Assembly (NCBI RefSeq): GCF_023278565.1
Contig: NC_064680.1
Span: 806,001 to 870,000, forward strand
DNA: 64,000 nucleotides
Source: Colletotrichum lupini
Lineage: Eukaryota > Ascomycota > Sordariomycetes > Glomerellales > Glomerellaceae
Direction of reading: 5' to 3'
Part shown: piece after piece, positions 48,110 to 60,916 of the stretch
Layout of the letters: each line of letters starts with the position of its first letter
Position numbering within the stretch: the first letter of the stretch is position 1
The notes under the pieces: model-generated
Databases searched by the model: none
What the model was told of the DNA's origin: nothing
The model's input: only the letters and a program-made list of their open reading frames with translations
Position numbers and translations under genes: made by a program

Positions 48110-48470
48110 ATATAAATAAGAAATAATAATTATATAATAAAGTAATTATTATAATTACTCTAAGTAATTACTTATTAGTATTTACTAAGCGATTATTTAA
48201 TAAATAAAAAATAATTATTAATAAAGGATATATTTATAAGCGGATTTATATATAATATAAACTTAAGCTAGGCCTAAGGATAGACTTTTTATAGCTTTTT
48301 TAGTAATTAACTTAATATTAAATCTTACGATCGCTTTTAGCTATTTTTATTAAGAACCCTTTTTAATAAAATTATAACTAATTACTAGAGCCTTACTTAT
48401 TTTATAATTTATAAATATAGCTTTAAAAAAGCTATTTCTAATTACAATATTATTTACTTAGTACTCGTAG
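48110..48470 (+). repeat. Probable LTR of gypsy element B, left copy
   Basis: This stretch is repeated in the same orientation at about 56,806-57,085, including AATAAAGGATATATTTATAA, AACTTAAGCTA and TATTTTTATTAAGAACCC. The right copy lacks about 80 bp near its start. The copies bracket the gag-pol sequence of gypsy B and later insertions, which supports an LTR pair. The exact ends are not clear. Confidence 0.6.
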
Positions 48471-51400
48471 CCTTAACTTTTATTAATATACTTATTATAA
48501 CTAACTAGCTATAATACTTTAATTACTCTTATTTAATAAGTTTACTCTTTAAAAAACTAACTAAATAATATAAATATATTAACTATTAATAATAATAGTA
48601 TAGCGTAGCCTATTAGAATAGCTATACTTATTATTCAATAATTATATAATATAATATTTAAATTTAAAAATAAAAATAAATAACTTTACGTTTAGTTTAT
48701 AATACTTCGACTTTTTTTAATACTTAGAACTAAATACTTTAAACTAAAACCTTATAACGGGTCCCTAAATACTCTTTAAAGATTCCTTACTTAAATTAAA
48801 GCCTACTTATACTATTATAAGACCTCTTTTATTATTAAAATCAATAAGGTTTATTACGTAGCTTTATTTTATTTCAAAAAATACCCTCGCTTAGTTTAAA
48901 CCCTCTATAAAAAACTATTTTAAAAATAAATATAATATTTAAAATAAAGATATTAAAAAGATTTTTAATAATTATAATAAGTTTAAAAAAAGACTTAAAA
49001 AGACCTTTAATGACTTTAATAAAAAACGAATTACTAAATAAAAACTTATAACCCTTATATAAAAAGGGTTAGTTAATAAGTATATTTTTGAATTTAAATA
49101 AATTACTTCTAAGCTCGATTAGGATAATAAAGTACTTATAATAACCTTTTATTATAGCTTAAAAAAAGAAGTTAAGGACGATCTTTTTTAATAAAACCGG
49201 CCTAATAAACTCTATAATTATATTAATATAATTATTAAAATTAATAATTAACTTTACGAACGACGCTTTAAAGAAAAAGGGTAAAACGCTTAGAATAACT
49301 AATCTAAGCTTAATAATAAACGTAAATATAAACTAATAATTACTACGACTAGGTATTATAGCAGACCTATAGATCTTAGCGTTATTAAAAAAGAATAACC
49401 TCGCTAAAAAAAGGACTTTAAGTACTATAATTATAATAAACTAAGATATATAGCTAGAGATTATTAATAACCTAAGTATATTTAATACTAACCTATTTTA
49501 AAAAAGCGAGCTAATATTATAAATAAAAAAGTCCTTTATAAATAACTTTTATAAATAGCTTACTACGACGATAATTACCTCGTTTATTAAAATAATAAAG
49601 AATAAATAAGGTAGTACCCTAAGTAACTTAAGAATATAAGATAATTAAAATACGATATTATACTATTTATTAAGACCTTAGTAATAATACCTAAAAAAGA
49701 AAAGATACCTACTTATCAACCTTATACTTTTAAAAAGAATAATATTAAATATATTATTATACTCTTTTAAATTTATAAAAATATAAAAGAAAAAGCTAAA
49801 ATAGACCCCGTTGTAAAAGATATACTTTACTTTCTTAAAGGATAAATTAAATAAAGACTCCTAGCTAATATAAAAAAATAGCTCTTTAAACTTAAAAAAA
49901 AAGGACCTAATATAAAAAAAATTATAAATAACTTCGTTTATATAGTATAATAAAACTATATAAACTAAAAATAATCTATTAAGTCTAAAGAAAAACTCGA
50001 TTTAAATAAAATCCTAACTAAGTCTATTTATATAATATAATAAGTAAATAGTAATAGACAATTTATTTATAAAATTAAAGAGTAGCTCAAAAACCTCTTA
50101 TATAAAAATAAGATTAAAATAATTAAGAGACCGATTCTTAATTTCGGAGTTATAAAAAAAAGAAAAATTAACTTTAATTTTAAGGGAAAAAATATCGAAA
50201 TAGGACTTAGTTCTTTCTATTTTAATAAAATAGAATTATTTTATAATTTAAATAAACCTCGTAACGTTACTTAAAAACGTATTTAAATAGAAATTAATTA
50301 TAAAGTATTATTTAGCGTTAATAATACTAGCTCTAAAAAAGATAATAACGAACTATAATATAAATATATTAATTTATTTAAAAATAACTAAACCGTTTAG
50401 TTTTATAAAATTAAAGAACGTAAAAAGGTTATAATAACCCCCTATATAAATAAAAACTACTCTTTATTTAACGCTAAAGACCCTTTTTATAAGGAATTAT
50501 TTTGAGTAAAATACTTGGATAATAAATACTTTTAGTACCTCGTATATAAATAAAATAGTCGCTTCTACTTATAAAAACGTAATAATAAAATAATTAAGGA
50601 TATTTATATAGAAAATTAACTACTTAGCTAGACGTTACTAAGCTTTAATAATAATAATAAAGCTATATTTAGTCTAAACCCTAACTTCTTTATAAAGTAC
50701 TTTAATAGTAAATATATAAAATAAAAGAATTATAAATATAACTGATACTAAGTTTATTATTTTAAAAAAGCTAAGGCTTAAAAAGAATAATAAGAATTAC
50801 GTAAATAAGGCACTTAGTAAAAGAAGTATATAATAAAAAACTAAAAAAACTAATTATAAAAGAATAACGAAAAACGAAAATAGAAAGAAAGTTCTTATAT
50901 ATAACTAAATAACGTAACGACGTATATTTATAAATAAACCTCGATATTTATAAACGAGGATTAAATACTATTATTAATAATAGTATATAAAAAATCTATA
51001 TTTTATTAAGAGTAATAAATAAACTTAATTTATTATAAATATAAAAAGATAACTTATATTAATTATAAATAGTAAAAAGAGAACGAGTTAATTATAATTA
51101 CGGATATATTAATCAAAAGACCGTATATTTCTCGATATATATTAATAATTAATAAGAATAACTATAATATAATATTATAAAAATCGGAGATATTAACGTT
51201 ATTTTAAGAATTTCGTAATTATAAAAGTATAACTTACGGATAAATTAGATTATTAACTAGGTCTTTTAAGAAAATTTAATTACTAAACAACTTAAGAAGA
51301 AAAAGTGTTTAAATAGATTTTTAAGAATTTTTAAAAAACGAGAATAAATATAATATATAGCTTTTATTAAAATAATAAAAAGCTCTAAGAAATTTATAAT

Positions 51401-54139
51401 TAATATCAATAATTAAGGATCGTAATAACTTTAAATTATACTTAAAAAGTACTAAATATATACAAAACTATTTATAAAACTTAAAGAAATAAAATTACTA
51501 AAATATAGTAACTAAGATATAAAAATCGAACTTAAAAAAGGAATATAACTTAAGTTCTTTTTAATATACTTAATAAATTAAAAAGAATAAGAGTATTTTA
51601 ATAAGTATATTAATAAGAAACTCGAAAAAAGATATATTTAATTATTAAATTCTCTCATAAAATTCCCCTTATTCTTTATATTAAAAAAGGGAGGAAAATT
51701 AAAACTTATTATTAATTATAAGAGACTTAACGAAATTATAAAGAAAAATTGCTATTTTTTATTACTTATTACTAAGCTTAGAGATTTATTTTATAGAACT
51801 AACTTATTTATTATTATAAACTTTAAAAAAGTATTTAACTAAATTTAAATTAAAAAAAGAAATAAGTAAAGAATAATGTTCCGAACTTATAAAGGACTTT
51901 TCGAATATTTTATTATACTTTTTAAACTTATTAATACTCCGGTAACTTTTTAAATAATAATTAACTACGTACTCTAGAAGTACGTCGATATTTTTATTAT
52001 TATTTATATTAATAATATTCTTATTTTCTCCCCTAACCTTAAAATATATAAGAAATCTATTGATATAAATTCTAAAAACTCTAAAACGCTAAGCTATATA
52101 CCGAACTTTTTAAGTACGAGTTCTATATATAAAAAGTAAACTTTTTTAAATATACTATTATATTAAAATAAATTTATATATAAGTATTAAAAATAGAAAT
52201 AGTTAGGGATTAGCTTATATTATAAAACGTTAAAGACGTATAAGGATTCTTAGGATTTATTAATTTTTATTAATAATTCTTTAAAAACTATATTGATATA
52301 ATTAAACTTTTTAATAACTTAATACGAAGAAATACCCTATTTATTTAGGATTTTAAATATAAAAAAGTATTTATTAAAGTTAAGAATATAGTTATTTTTA
52401 AACTAATTATTATAATTTTAAACCCCTAAAAATCTTTTAAAATCGAGATTAAGATTTTAAACTTCGTTATAAGAGCGGTCCTAAGATAATAAGATAAATA
52501 AAAAAAGCTTTATTTATATTATTTTTATTTCAAAATATTTTATAAAGTAGAATTAAATTAGTAAATTTATAATCAGGAACTAATAGTAATTATTAAAGTA
52601 TTTTAAAAATAGAAACTATAGTTATTTAGGACTAGGTACGAAGTTATAATTTATATAAATTATAAGAACCTCGTAAACTTTATAATAAACAAAAAACTAA
52701 ATAAACGATAAGTTAAATAGAGCGAATTCTTATTTAAGTATAATTTCTAAATTATTTATTAAAAAGGTTTAGAAAATAGTAAAATAGACGCTCTTAATAA
52801 AAGACCTAATTACGAAGTTATAGTCCTTAAAAAAATATAAGTTATTTTTAAATAGGAAAAAGATAGTAGCCCTATACTAATTACGAAGCTCTTTATAATA
52901 ATTAAAAAGATTGTTACTAACTTGATTAAAAAATTAACCCTTGAATTTATTATAAAAATTTATAGTATACCGGTATATAGTTACTAAAGAATTACTAAAA
53001 TATAAAAACGGATTTGTTAATATTATAATAAATCTACTATACGTACTAAAATTATAAAAATAATTAAGGATTACGTAATTTATAAAGAAAGTAAAAATAG
53101 CCCGTATAAGCCTTATAGCGAGCTATAACTATTATAATTATTAATAAAAATATAGTAATTAATTATATAGGACTTTATTATTAAACTATTAAAATTTAAA
53201 AAACTATTTATTAAAGTATAGTACGATAGTATTTTAGTTATAGTCGGTTAACTTATTAAGTTCGTATATTTTATTTTTTATACAAAATTAAGTATTATAA
53301 AAGACTTAGTATACGTATTTACTAAGGTTATACTTTCGAACTATAGTTTACTAAAAGAAATTATTTTTAATAAAAATAAGCTATTTATTTTAGAATTTTG
53401 GAACCCCTAATTTCGTAACTTAATATAAATTATAAACTATTGATATTGCTTTATTTATAAACTAATAGAAAGATAAAAAGGATTAATTAGATTTTTAAAA
53501 TATACTTTTATTATTATATAAATTATAACTAGGATAATTAAGTAGTATTTTTATTAATAACTTGGTTTATATATAATAATATAATTAGTAAAAATATAAA
53601 AGAATTTCCGTTTTATTTTAATTATAGATTCTAATTAATAGTATATAAAGAAGTATAATAAGGACTATAAGTTATAAAAACTATAATAAATATAAATAAA
53701 CTTAAGGAAATCTATAAATAAGCCTTACGAAACCTCGAGTTTATATAATAATATAAAAAAAAGAACGTAAATAGATTAAGGATTAGAGGACTGTTTTTAA
53801 AAAAGGGGGATAGTACCTATCTCTTTTATTATAATATTAAAACGAAATGACTAAGTAATAAATTAAATTATAAAAGACTTAGACTTTTTAAAATTATTAA
53901 GAAATTCTTACTAGTTAATTATAAATTAAGATTACTAAATATAATATAATATTATCTTATTTTTTATATTTTATTACTCGAACCTATACTAAGAGGATTA
54001 TATATAGACAATTATATTATTATAAAACTAAACTAATTAGAATACGAAGTCGAACGAATTATTAATTATAAAGTTAGGAATAAAATATAAGAATTCCTTA
54101 TTAAATAAAAGGGCTATAGATATAAATAAAAAAATTATT
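48471..54139 (+). mobile_element. Ty3/gypsy element B with C-terminal chromodomain, RIP-mutated
   Basis: The plus-strand frame can be followed through stops. A gag segment at about 49,150-49,290 reads LKKEVKDDLF then INN*LYERRFKEKG. A degraded zinc knuckle lies at about 49,410-49,470 (FKYYNYNK..YIARDY, with Cys replaced by Tyr). Reverse transcriptase at about 51,640-52,030 shows LKLIINYKRLNEIIKKNCYF, RTYKGLFEYFIILFKLIN and YINN at 52,005-52,016, where YxDD is expected. RNase H lies at about 52,430-52,600 and the integrase zinc-binding region at about 52,880-53,100. The integrase core (53,210-53,540) includes DSILVIVGRLTKFVYFI and an Asp-to-Asn change in the second catalytic block. A chromodomain (53,990-54,125) shows YEVERIINYKV and FLIK*KGY. 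The chromodomain places it among chromoviruses, Ty3/gypsy elements that use it for targeting. It ends where S5 inserted. Confidence 0.85.
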
Positions 54140-55350
54140 CCCTTAACGGAGTAATCCGCCGGGGCCGTACCGTGTATTACGTATTAAGGAAAACTGGGTA
54201 TAATACGCTCTATACCTAATTACTAATTAAAATAGTAGTTAACTAACTCGACTATTATCTCTTTTTTATTAATAGCTCTTAACTTTTTACTATTTCTAGC
54301 TACTTATAAAATAAGCTTTACTTATTTTAATACGTATAAGACCTCTTAATACTAGCTTATATAAATAGCTAAATTTAGTATAATCTATTTTTTTATATAA
54401 GTATTATTATTACCCGGGGGGTCTTATAGGAGCTATTTAAAGCGCTAGCTTATTATTTTAACCCTATATACCTCTAGCCCGTTTATTATAATTATTATAA
54501 CTAAGCTAGTATTAATATACTAAATTTTAATATTTATATTAGCCCGGCTATTTATAGCGTTCGCACTATTATCTAGCTAAATTCTATATTATTAAAAAGT
54601 ATTTTACTAATTTTTAGGTATATTTATATTAGTTATAATAGCTATAGCGTCGAGCTAGCTAAAGAGGGCGCCTAGCCCGAGAGGGATAGACTTATTAATA
54701 AGTATTTTTAGCTTATTAATTACTAACTATATACTAAGAGGTTCTCGTTAAGGTAGTATTTTAACTAGCTAACTTCTTAACTAGTTATCTAACTAGCTAT
54801 CTAAGTAGTAGTTTATATATTAATAAGTTTATTTAATAAATTTATTTAGTAGATTTATTTAGTAAATTTATTTAGTAAATTTATTTAGTAAATTTATTTA
54901 GTAAATTTATTTAGTTTAAATAAAGAGTAGCTTTAAGTAATATTAAAAGCAATAAGGATATAAAGAATCTTTACGAGCTTTAGTACGAGTAGTAAATATT
55001 AGCTTATTTGGCCCTTTTTTTTAAAAACCTCTATATTATTATTAAAGTTTAGAACCTCTGCGGTTAAGGGCCGCTTTTAACTATTATAATTAACTATTAT
55101 AATTAATTATTATAGCCGACCTTTATTATTAACCTTTTTAACTAGCGCCGCTATATAAAGGGTAATTTACTTATCCCGAATTAAATAGCGGTTTTTATAT
55201 TAAAATTACTATATTATATTAAGTACGTACTTAGGATATATTACGCGTATTATATAGTTAAAAAGTGTACTATATCGTATGATTTTTTTTAAAAGCGTAA
55301 TCCCGTTAAGGTCGATCTTTTATACTTATAAAGCCAGAAAAAAACTACTA
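54140..55350 (-). mobile_element. S5, S-family element inserted in the gypsy B chromodomain
   Basis: It begins CCCTTAACGGAGTAATCCGC and ends AGAAAAAAACTACTA, 1,211 bp. It is the copy with the best-preserved G/C-rich end. The 13-bp tandem repeat lies at about 54,825-54,915. The target duplication is not clear here. The flanks are A-rich and match only partly (ATAAAAAAATTATT and ATAGAAAAAATATA), perhaps because of RIP or because the right flank was rearranged. Confidence 0.78.
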
Positions 55351-56205
55351 TATAGAAAAAATATATAAGAACTTATTACGAACTTTTAGAACTCTTAGGA
55401 ATCCCTTTTAAAATATTAAAATTAAAATTCAAAATTAGAACTTTTAGTTATTATAGTATTTTAATTAATTATTTTAAAAGCATTATTAAACTACGCCTCT
55501 TACATAACGGTTAACTTATTTTTATTAATAATATTAAAATTAAGGATCGCTTTTCCCTTTTGAAATACTATTCTTTTTTTAAAAGAAAGAACGATCTAAT
55601 CTTAATAAAGACTAATTTATTTTAGCCTACGTACGATATAAGGCCTCTACCCGTTTTTTAAAAAAAAGCTTTTTTATTTCTTTTTTATATTTTAGCTTAT
55701 CGGTTTTAAATAAAAGACGATCTATTATAAATATAATTAATATAGAGAATATTTATAAAAAAAAAGAAACTTATAATCGTATATAGTATTAGTAGTCGTA
55801 TCGTAAGAACGATTACGACGTATATATTTATAATACTTTAATTTACTTTCGTAAGGCTTATTTATAAATTTCCTTAAGTTTACTTACGTTTACTACAGTT
55901 TTTATAACTTATAGTCCTTATTATACTTCTTTACACGCTATTAATTAGAATCCGTAATTAAAATAAAACGGAAATTCTTTTATACTTTTATTAATTATAT
56001 TATTATATACGAACTAGGCTATTAATAAAAGTACTACCTTATTATCCTAATTATAATTCATATAATAATAAAAGTATATCTCGAAGATCTAATTAATCCT
56101 TTTTATTTATCTATCGGTTTATAAATGAAATAATATCAATAGTTTATAATTTATACTAAGTTACGAAATTAGGGATTTTTAAAATTTTAAAATAAATAGT
56201 TTATT
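55351..56205 (-). mobile_element. Inverted fragment of a second gypsy B-type copy
   Basis: Reverse-complemented, the part at about 55,850-56,175 matches 53,400-53,750 of gypsy B (end of the integrase core) almost base for base, apart from C/T and G/A changes. Examples are the CCCTAATTTCGTAAC and AAACTATTGATATT words. It is therefore a piece of another copy in the opposite orientation. Its junction with T2 is near 56,205. Confidence 0.75.
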
Positions 56206-56784
56206 TTTACTAAAAATAATTTCTTTTAGTAAATCTAGTTTTCGTTATTTCTTTAGGGAAATAGTAAATAAAGTATAATATAAGCTCTATGTTAAAATAA
56301 TTATTTATCAAAAGTTGCGTATTTTATAATATACTAGCTAGGAGCTTAGTAATAAAGTTACGCTACCCTTTAGGATTACTAACTTTATAAAATTAACTAA
56401 CGCTAAGGTAGTTATCTTTTAAAAAAGGAGATAATAGTAATTAGCTAGATAATAATAAGAGGCTATAATTTATTAATAATCGTTTTTATAAAAAGGGAAG
56501 TCTCTTAATAGGGGTATTATTTTAAAATTAGTTTTAGAGAACGTCTTTAATTTTAATTATAAAAGCTATTATAAATAAATATTATAAATTAGACTTCGAG
56601 GCTTAATAATATAACCTAAGCATAAAGGGAGTAAAAGAATAAAGGCTTAGAATACTTTATAAGTATTTGATAGAATTTAACTATATTAATAATTCTTTTT
56701 TAAACTAATTAAAAAGTAAAATAGCGATGCGTATATAAGAGCGACGCCCGTGTATTAATTTATAACGCTCGTAAATTAACTCCC
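56206..56784 (+). mobile_element. T2, right-end fragment of a T1-type transposon
   Basis: It matches about 29,115-29,672 of T1, including the terminal GAGCGACGCCCGT and the final AATTAACTCCC. The left part of the element is missing; the junction with the inverted gypsy fragment is near 56,205. Confidence 0.75.
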
Positions 56785-56805
56785 CTTATAAAATAAAAAA
56801 ACTAT

Positions 56806-57085
56806 AGATAGGTTACGTATAAATAAGAAGTAATTATTAATAAAGGATATATTTATAAACGGACTTATATATAATATAAACTTAAGCTAAGCTTAAGAAT
56901 AAACTTCTTATAACTCTTTTAGTAATTAACTTAGTATTAGATTTTATAATTATTTTTAGCTATTTTTATTAAGAACCCTTTTTAATAAAACTATAATTAA
57001 TTACTAAAGCCTTATTTATTTTACGATTTATAAATATAGTTTTAAAAAAGCTATTTATAACTATAATACTATTTACTTATTACGA
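56806..57085 (+). repeat. Probable LTR of gypsy element B, right copy
   Basis: This is the partner of 48,110-48,470, in the same orientation, with an internal deletion of about 80 bp near its start. If it is the true 3' LTR, the sequence between 54,140 and 56,784 consists of later insertions and a rearranged fragment. Confidence 0.58.
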
Positions 57086-58981
57086 CTAGCTAGCTATAAT
57101 AAAAACGTACTTCCCTTTTTTAATTAGTACCCCGAGGCTTTTAAAAGTTAAAAAAACGAAAAGACTTAAATAGGATAGAGCTATTATAAGATAATAAAAG
57201 TCCTAATTAATTATTATAACTTTTAAGGACGCTTATTACGTAAAAGTTAAATTTAAAAATACGAAATCGGATTTATAGTAAAGGTTATAATACGAAACCT
57301 TGCTTTAATATATAATATAATTATAATTAAAAAAGGATAAGAGAGTACTTTTAAACTAAATAAGACCCCTATTTTAATCCCTTAAACTTAAGAGATTATA
57401 TAAAAGATTAGGACTTTAATATACTTAATAACTTTTCTTTTTTATACTAATAATCTAGGCTATTTTATAAAAATAATTATAAATTAATAAAATAATATAG
57501 TTTATTAGTATAATCCGAAATAGGATCTTAAGTATTTAAAGAGGATATTTATTAACAATATTTAAGTACTAAAGGCCTTTTATAATTAAATCGATACGCT
57601 TTTTTATATTTAATAACTAATTAATATAAGCGCTTACGTAGTCCTTATAATATAATAACTAAGTAAATAAGAATACGGTTTATATATACTTAAATAGTTT
57701 CGTAACGCGGTTTAATATAGCTAACTTAACTTAATTTATAATACGTATTAAATAATTTATAAATACTTTAAACTATTTAATAATAAGCTCTATACGGCTT
57801 AGATTTAATAAATTAGCTATAAGTTTTAATATAACGGTTATTACTTTTTTAATATAATAAGACTTCCCTTAGGAAGGTTTTTTAAAAGTATAATATATAA
57901 TTAGGACTTTAGAAATAGGCCCTATACTAACTTAGATAACTCTAATTATATTATAACTAACGCTTATAAAATACTAACTTTTTAAAAATCCGGTTTTTAT
58001 TTACTTGGCTTTAGATTTACTAAATAGGATCTAAGAATTTATAACTTACGTAATTATAATTATTATACTCTTATAAACCTTACGTATTTTAAAAAAAACT
58101 AAGGATATAATTAAAAGCTTTAATTAAGAACTTATTATTTTTAAAGAGTTAACCCTACTATCTCGATTTTTAAAAGTATTTAAAAATACCTAAGGATTTA
58201 TAATAAGTGACGACCCTAATTAGATTTTGTAAATAATTAAATTAATAAAGGCTATTAATTAGTATTTAAATACTATTATTAATAATTAACTTATATATTT
58301 AATTAATATTCCTAAGACTCGTTAAGTTACGTAGTCCTTATTAAATATATTATTACTTAAGTTATTATTATACTTTAGCCCGGCTTTTAATAAAACTAAT
58401 CTAAGTAATTAAAGAAATAGTTTTTTTAAATATTTTGATTAGGGGTAAGAATAGCCTTATTATAAAGATTTTAATTTAAATACCGAGGGTTTAATTAAAA
58501 TAAGAAGCTATTAAATATATCCTTTTTAATTACGATTAGATTATATAAAAAGATAATAAACGCTAACGTTAAGGACTAGCTAAATTCTATTAAGACTTTT
58601 TATAACGTTATAATATATATATAAATAAAGCTAATATTAATAAAAATATAAAGGAATAATAGGTTAATTAATATAATAACTTAATTATAAAAGCTATATA
58701 TATAACTTTAGCTTATATGTTTTAAATATTATTATTAATAAAAGAAGCTAAGAAGAATTAGGGTAATAAAGGTTAGGATTAGGAAACTATTAAAAAGGAA
58801 TAGGATAAGAACTAAGTAAAAAAAGTAGAGTAAATAAAGAAAATAAAAAAAATAAAAAAAGTAATTATAAAAAGGAAAAGTAAATAGAGGGCTTAAAGCG
58901 ATTAACTATATATAATAATTAAGACTAATTTAAGATGATTTCTTTTTATAAAAAATTAAAAAAAAAAGAAATTAAGGAATA
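57086..58981. other. AT-rich RIP-mutated DNA, unassigned
   Basis: About 1.9 kb with the RIP signature and stops in all frames. The last 250 bp are very A-rich (58,740-58,980). I could not match it to a known element; it may be the inner part of the element bounded by the 400-bp repeat that follows. Confidence 0.5.
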
Positions 58982-59383
58982 ATTAAAATAGGATAGGGCG
59001 ATTAGTCCTAGTAGTCTTTTTAAAACTAATTAAGTTTAGGGATTTATAAGAGAGCTAATTAAAAAAGAATATAAAACAAAAGGGCCCTAATTAAAAATAA
59101 AAGCTTAAGGGCGTAGACTTTAATTTTAATTATATATATACTTTTTAAATTTAAACTAGAGCTTTTTTAATAATTTACTTTTATATATAATAATATAAGA
59201 TAATTAAGAAGTTTATTTTTCTAATTTAATTAATATTATCCTCTTTTCTTTAGTTATAATTCCGTTAATTGAGATCATATTAACCTAATTAAAAGAAGTA
59301 TTTTATATTACTTTTATAAGTATTAGTAGTTTTTTTTAAAGTACTATACCGCGAGAGTCCCTTATACTTTATACGTTTTTAAT
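58982..59383. repeat. 400-bp repeat, right copy
   Basis: This is the partner of 33,745-34,142 in direct orientation. It ends where a truncated S-family fragment begins. Confidence 0.65.
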
Positions 59384-59605
59384 ATATTACGTATTAAAAA
59401 AAAGCTAGATATATTACGTTTTATACTTAATTACTAATTAAAACAACTCCTAACTTTTTATTACTTATTTAAAAAGCGAGTTATCCCTATTTTAAAATAT
59501 ATAAAACCTCTTAATATTAGCTTATATAAGTAGCTAAATCTTATATTATATACTTCTTTTTATTAAAAATTAGGAAACCCTTTATATATTTTCCATATTT
59601 ATAAT
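59384..59605 (-). mobile_element. S6, truncated S-family fragment
   Basis: It matches the C-rich end of the S family from just inside the terminus (ATATTACGTATTAAA onward) for about 220 bp, comparable to 39,886-40,115. The terminal 30-odd bases are missing, and the rest is cut off by a T-type end at 59,606. Confidence 0.7.
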
Positions 59606-60132
59606 AGGAATTGATAAGGACGTATAACGAATTAATACGGATATATAGCTTTCAAGGATATATAATATTTTTAATTTTTAATAAGTCTAAAAATTTATTA
59701 TTAATATACTTAGATTTTATTACTTCTTTTTAAAATACTTATCTCTTTTTATAATCTTTTTATATAATTATATTTTAAGAGAGCTTTATTACGAAGCTAT
59801 TATTAATTTAATACGTTTTATATTCTCTTTTTTATTTAAAACTATACTAATTTATATATTATAAAATAGCTTTTTTAATAGCTTACGTACCGAGCTTATA
59901 TTACTAAGCTTAATTTAATAACTTATATAATTAAAACTATTTTATAAAATACTAACGCTCCGATAATAATAATATATTATTATTTTTTATTTTAAATAAA
60001 AGCTATATTAACATTAGCTAGTTTTATAAAATTAACGATCCCTATATATATAACAACTTAATAAATAATATTTTATTTAAATTATGATAAAAAACGTAAC
60101 TACTATCTTATTATTTATATTAATATATCAAA
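59606..60132 (+). mobile_element. T5, left end of a T-type transposon, cut by T3
   Basis: It begins AGGAATTGATAAGGACGTAT, a variant of the T-family end (GGAATTAATA..CGT..TTAATACGG). The sequence is interrupted at 60,133 by the end of another T-type copy. Confidence 0.6.
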
Positions 60133-60916
60133 GGGAATTAATATAGCGGCGTTATAAATTAATATATTAGCGTCGCTCTTATACTAGCGTCGCTATTTTA
60201 CTTTTTAATTAGTTTAAAAAAGAATTATTAATATAATTAGATTTTATTAAATACTTATAAAATATCCTAAGCCTTTATTCTTTTGCTCCTTTTATACTTA
60301 AGTTATATTATTAAGCCTCGAAATTTAACTTATAATATTTACTTATAATAGCTTTTATAATTAAAATTAAAAACGTTTTTTAAAACTAATTTTAAAGTAA
60401 TATTTCTATTAAAAAACTTCCTTTTTTATAAAAATAGTTATAAATTAATTATAGCCTCTTATTATTATCTAACTAAATATTATTATCTCCCTTTTTAAAA
60501 AATAGCTATTTTAGTATTAGCTAATTGTATAAAATTAATAATTTTAAAAAATAGCGCGACTTTATTACTAAGCTCTTAATTCATATATTCTAAAATACGT
60601 AACTTCTTATAAATAATTATTTTAATATAGAGCTTATATTATACCTTATTTATTATTTTTCTAAGGGAATAATAAAAACTCAATAAACTACCCTTTTATA
60701 ACCTTTTTTTAAAATATAACCCCTCTTCTTTTAATAAATAGTCCTAATAACTCTTTTATTTTATAATAAAGTAGTTGAGTAATATTTTCTAGCTTTTTAA
60801 ATAGGTTATTAAAACTAATTAATAATTAATAATAATACTACTCTAATAATAAAAATATATTCGTGAATAATAATAAATATAAGGTCCTTAAGTTAACTTA
60901 TTACCCTATTTACTTT
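60133..60916 (-). mobile_element. T3, inverted right-end part of a T1-type transposon
   Basis: It begins GGGAATTAATATAGCGGCGT and follows the reverse complement of the right third of T1 (29,672 down to about 28,890). Examples are the CTTATTATTATCTAACTAAA and CTATTTAC words. It breaks off at about 60,912, where T4 starts. Confidence 0.75.

Noticed and set aside
54124..55366. Target duplication around S5
   Set aside because: The A-rich flanks match at only about 11 of 14 positions, which is not better than expected for such composition. S5 is called on its termini and internal sequence only.
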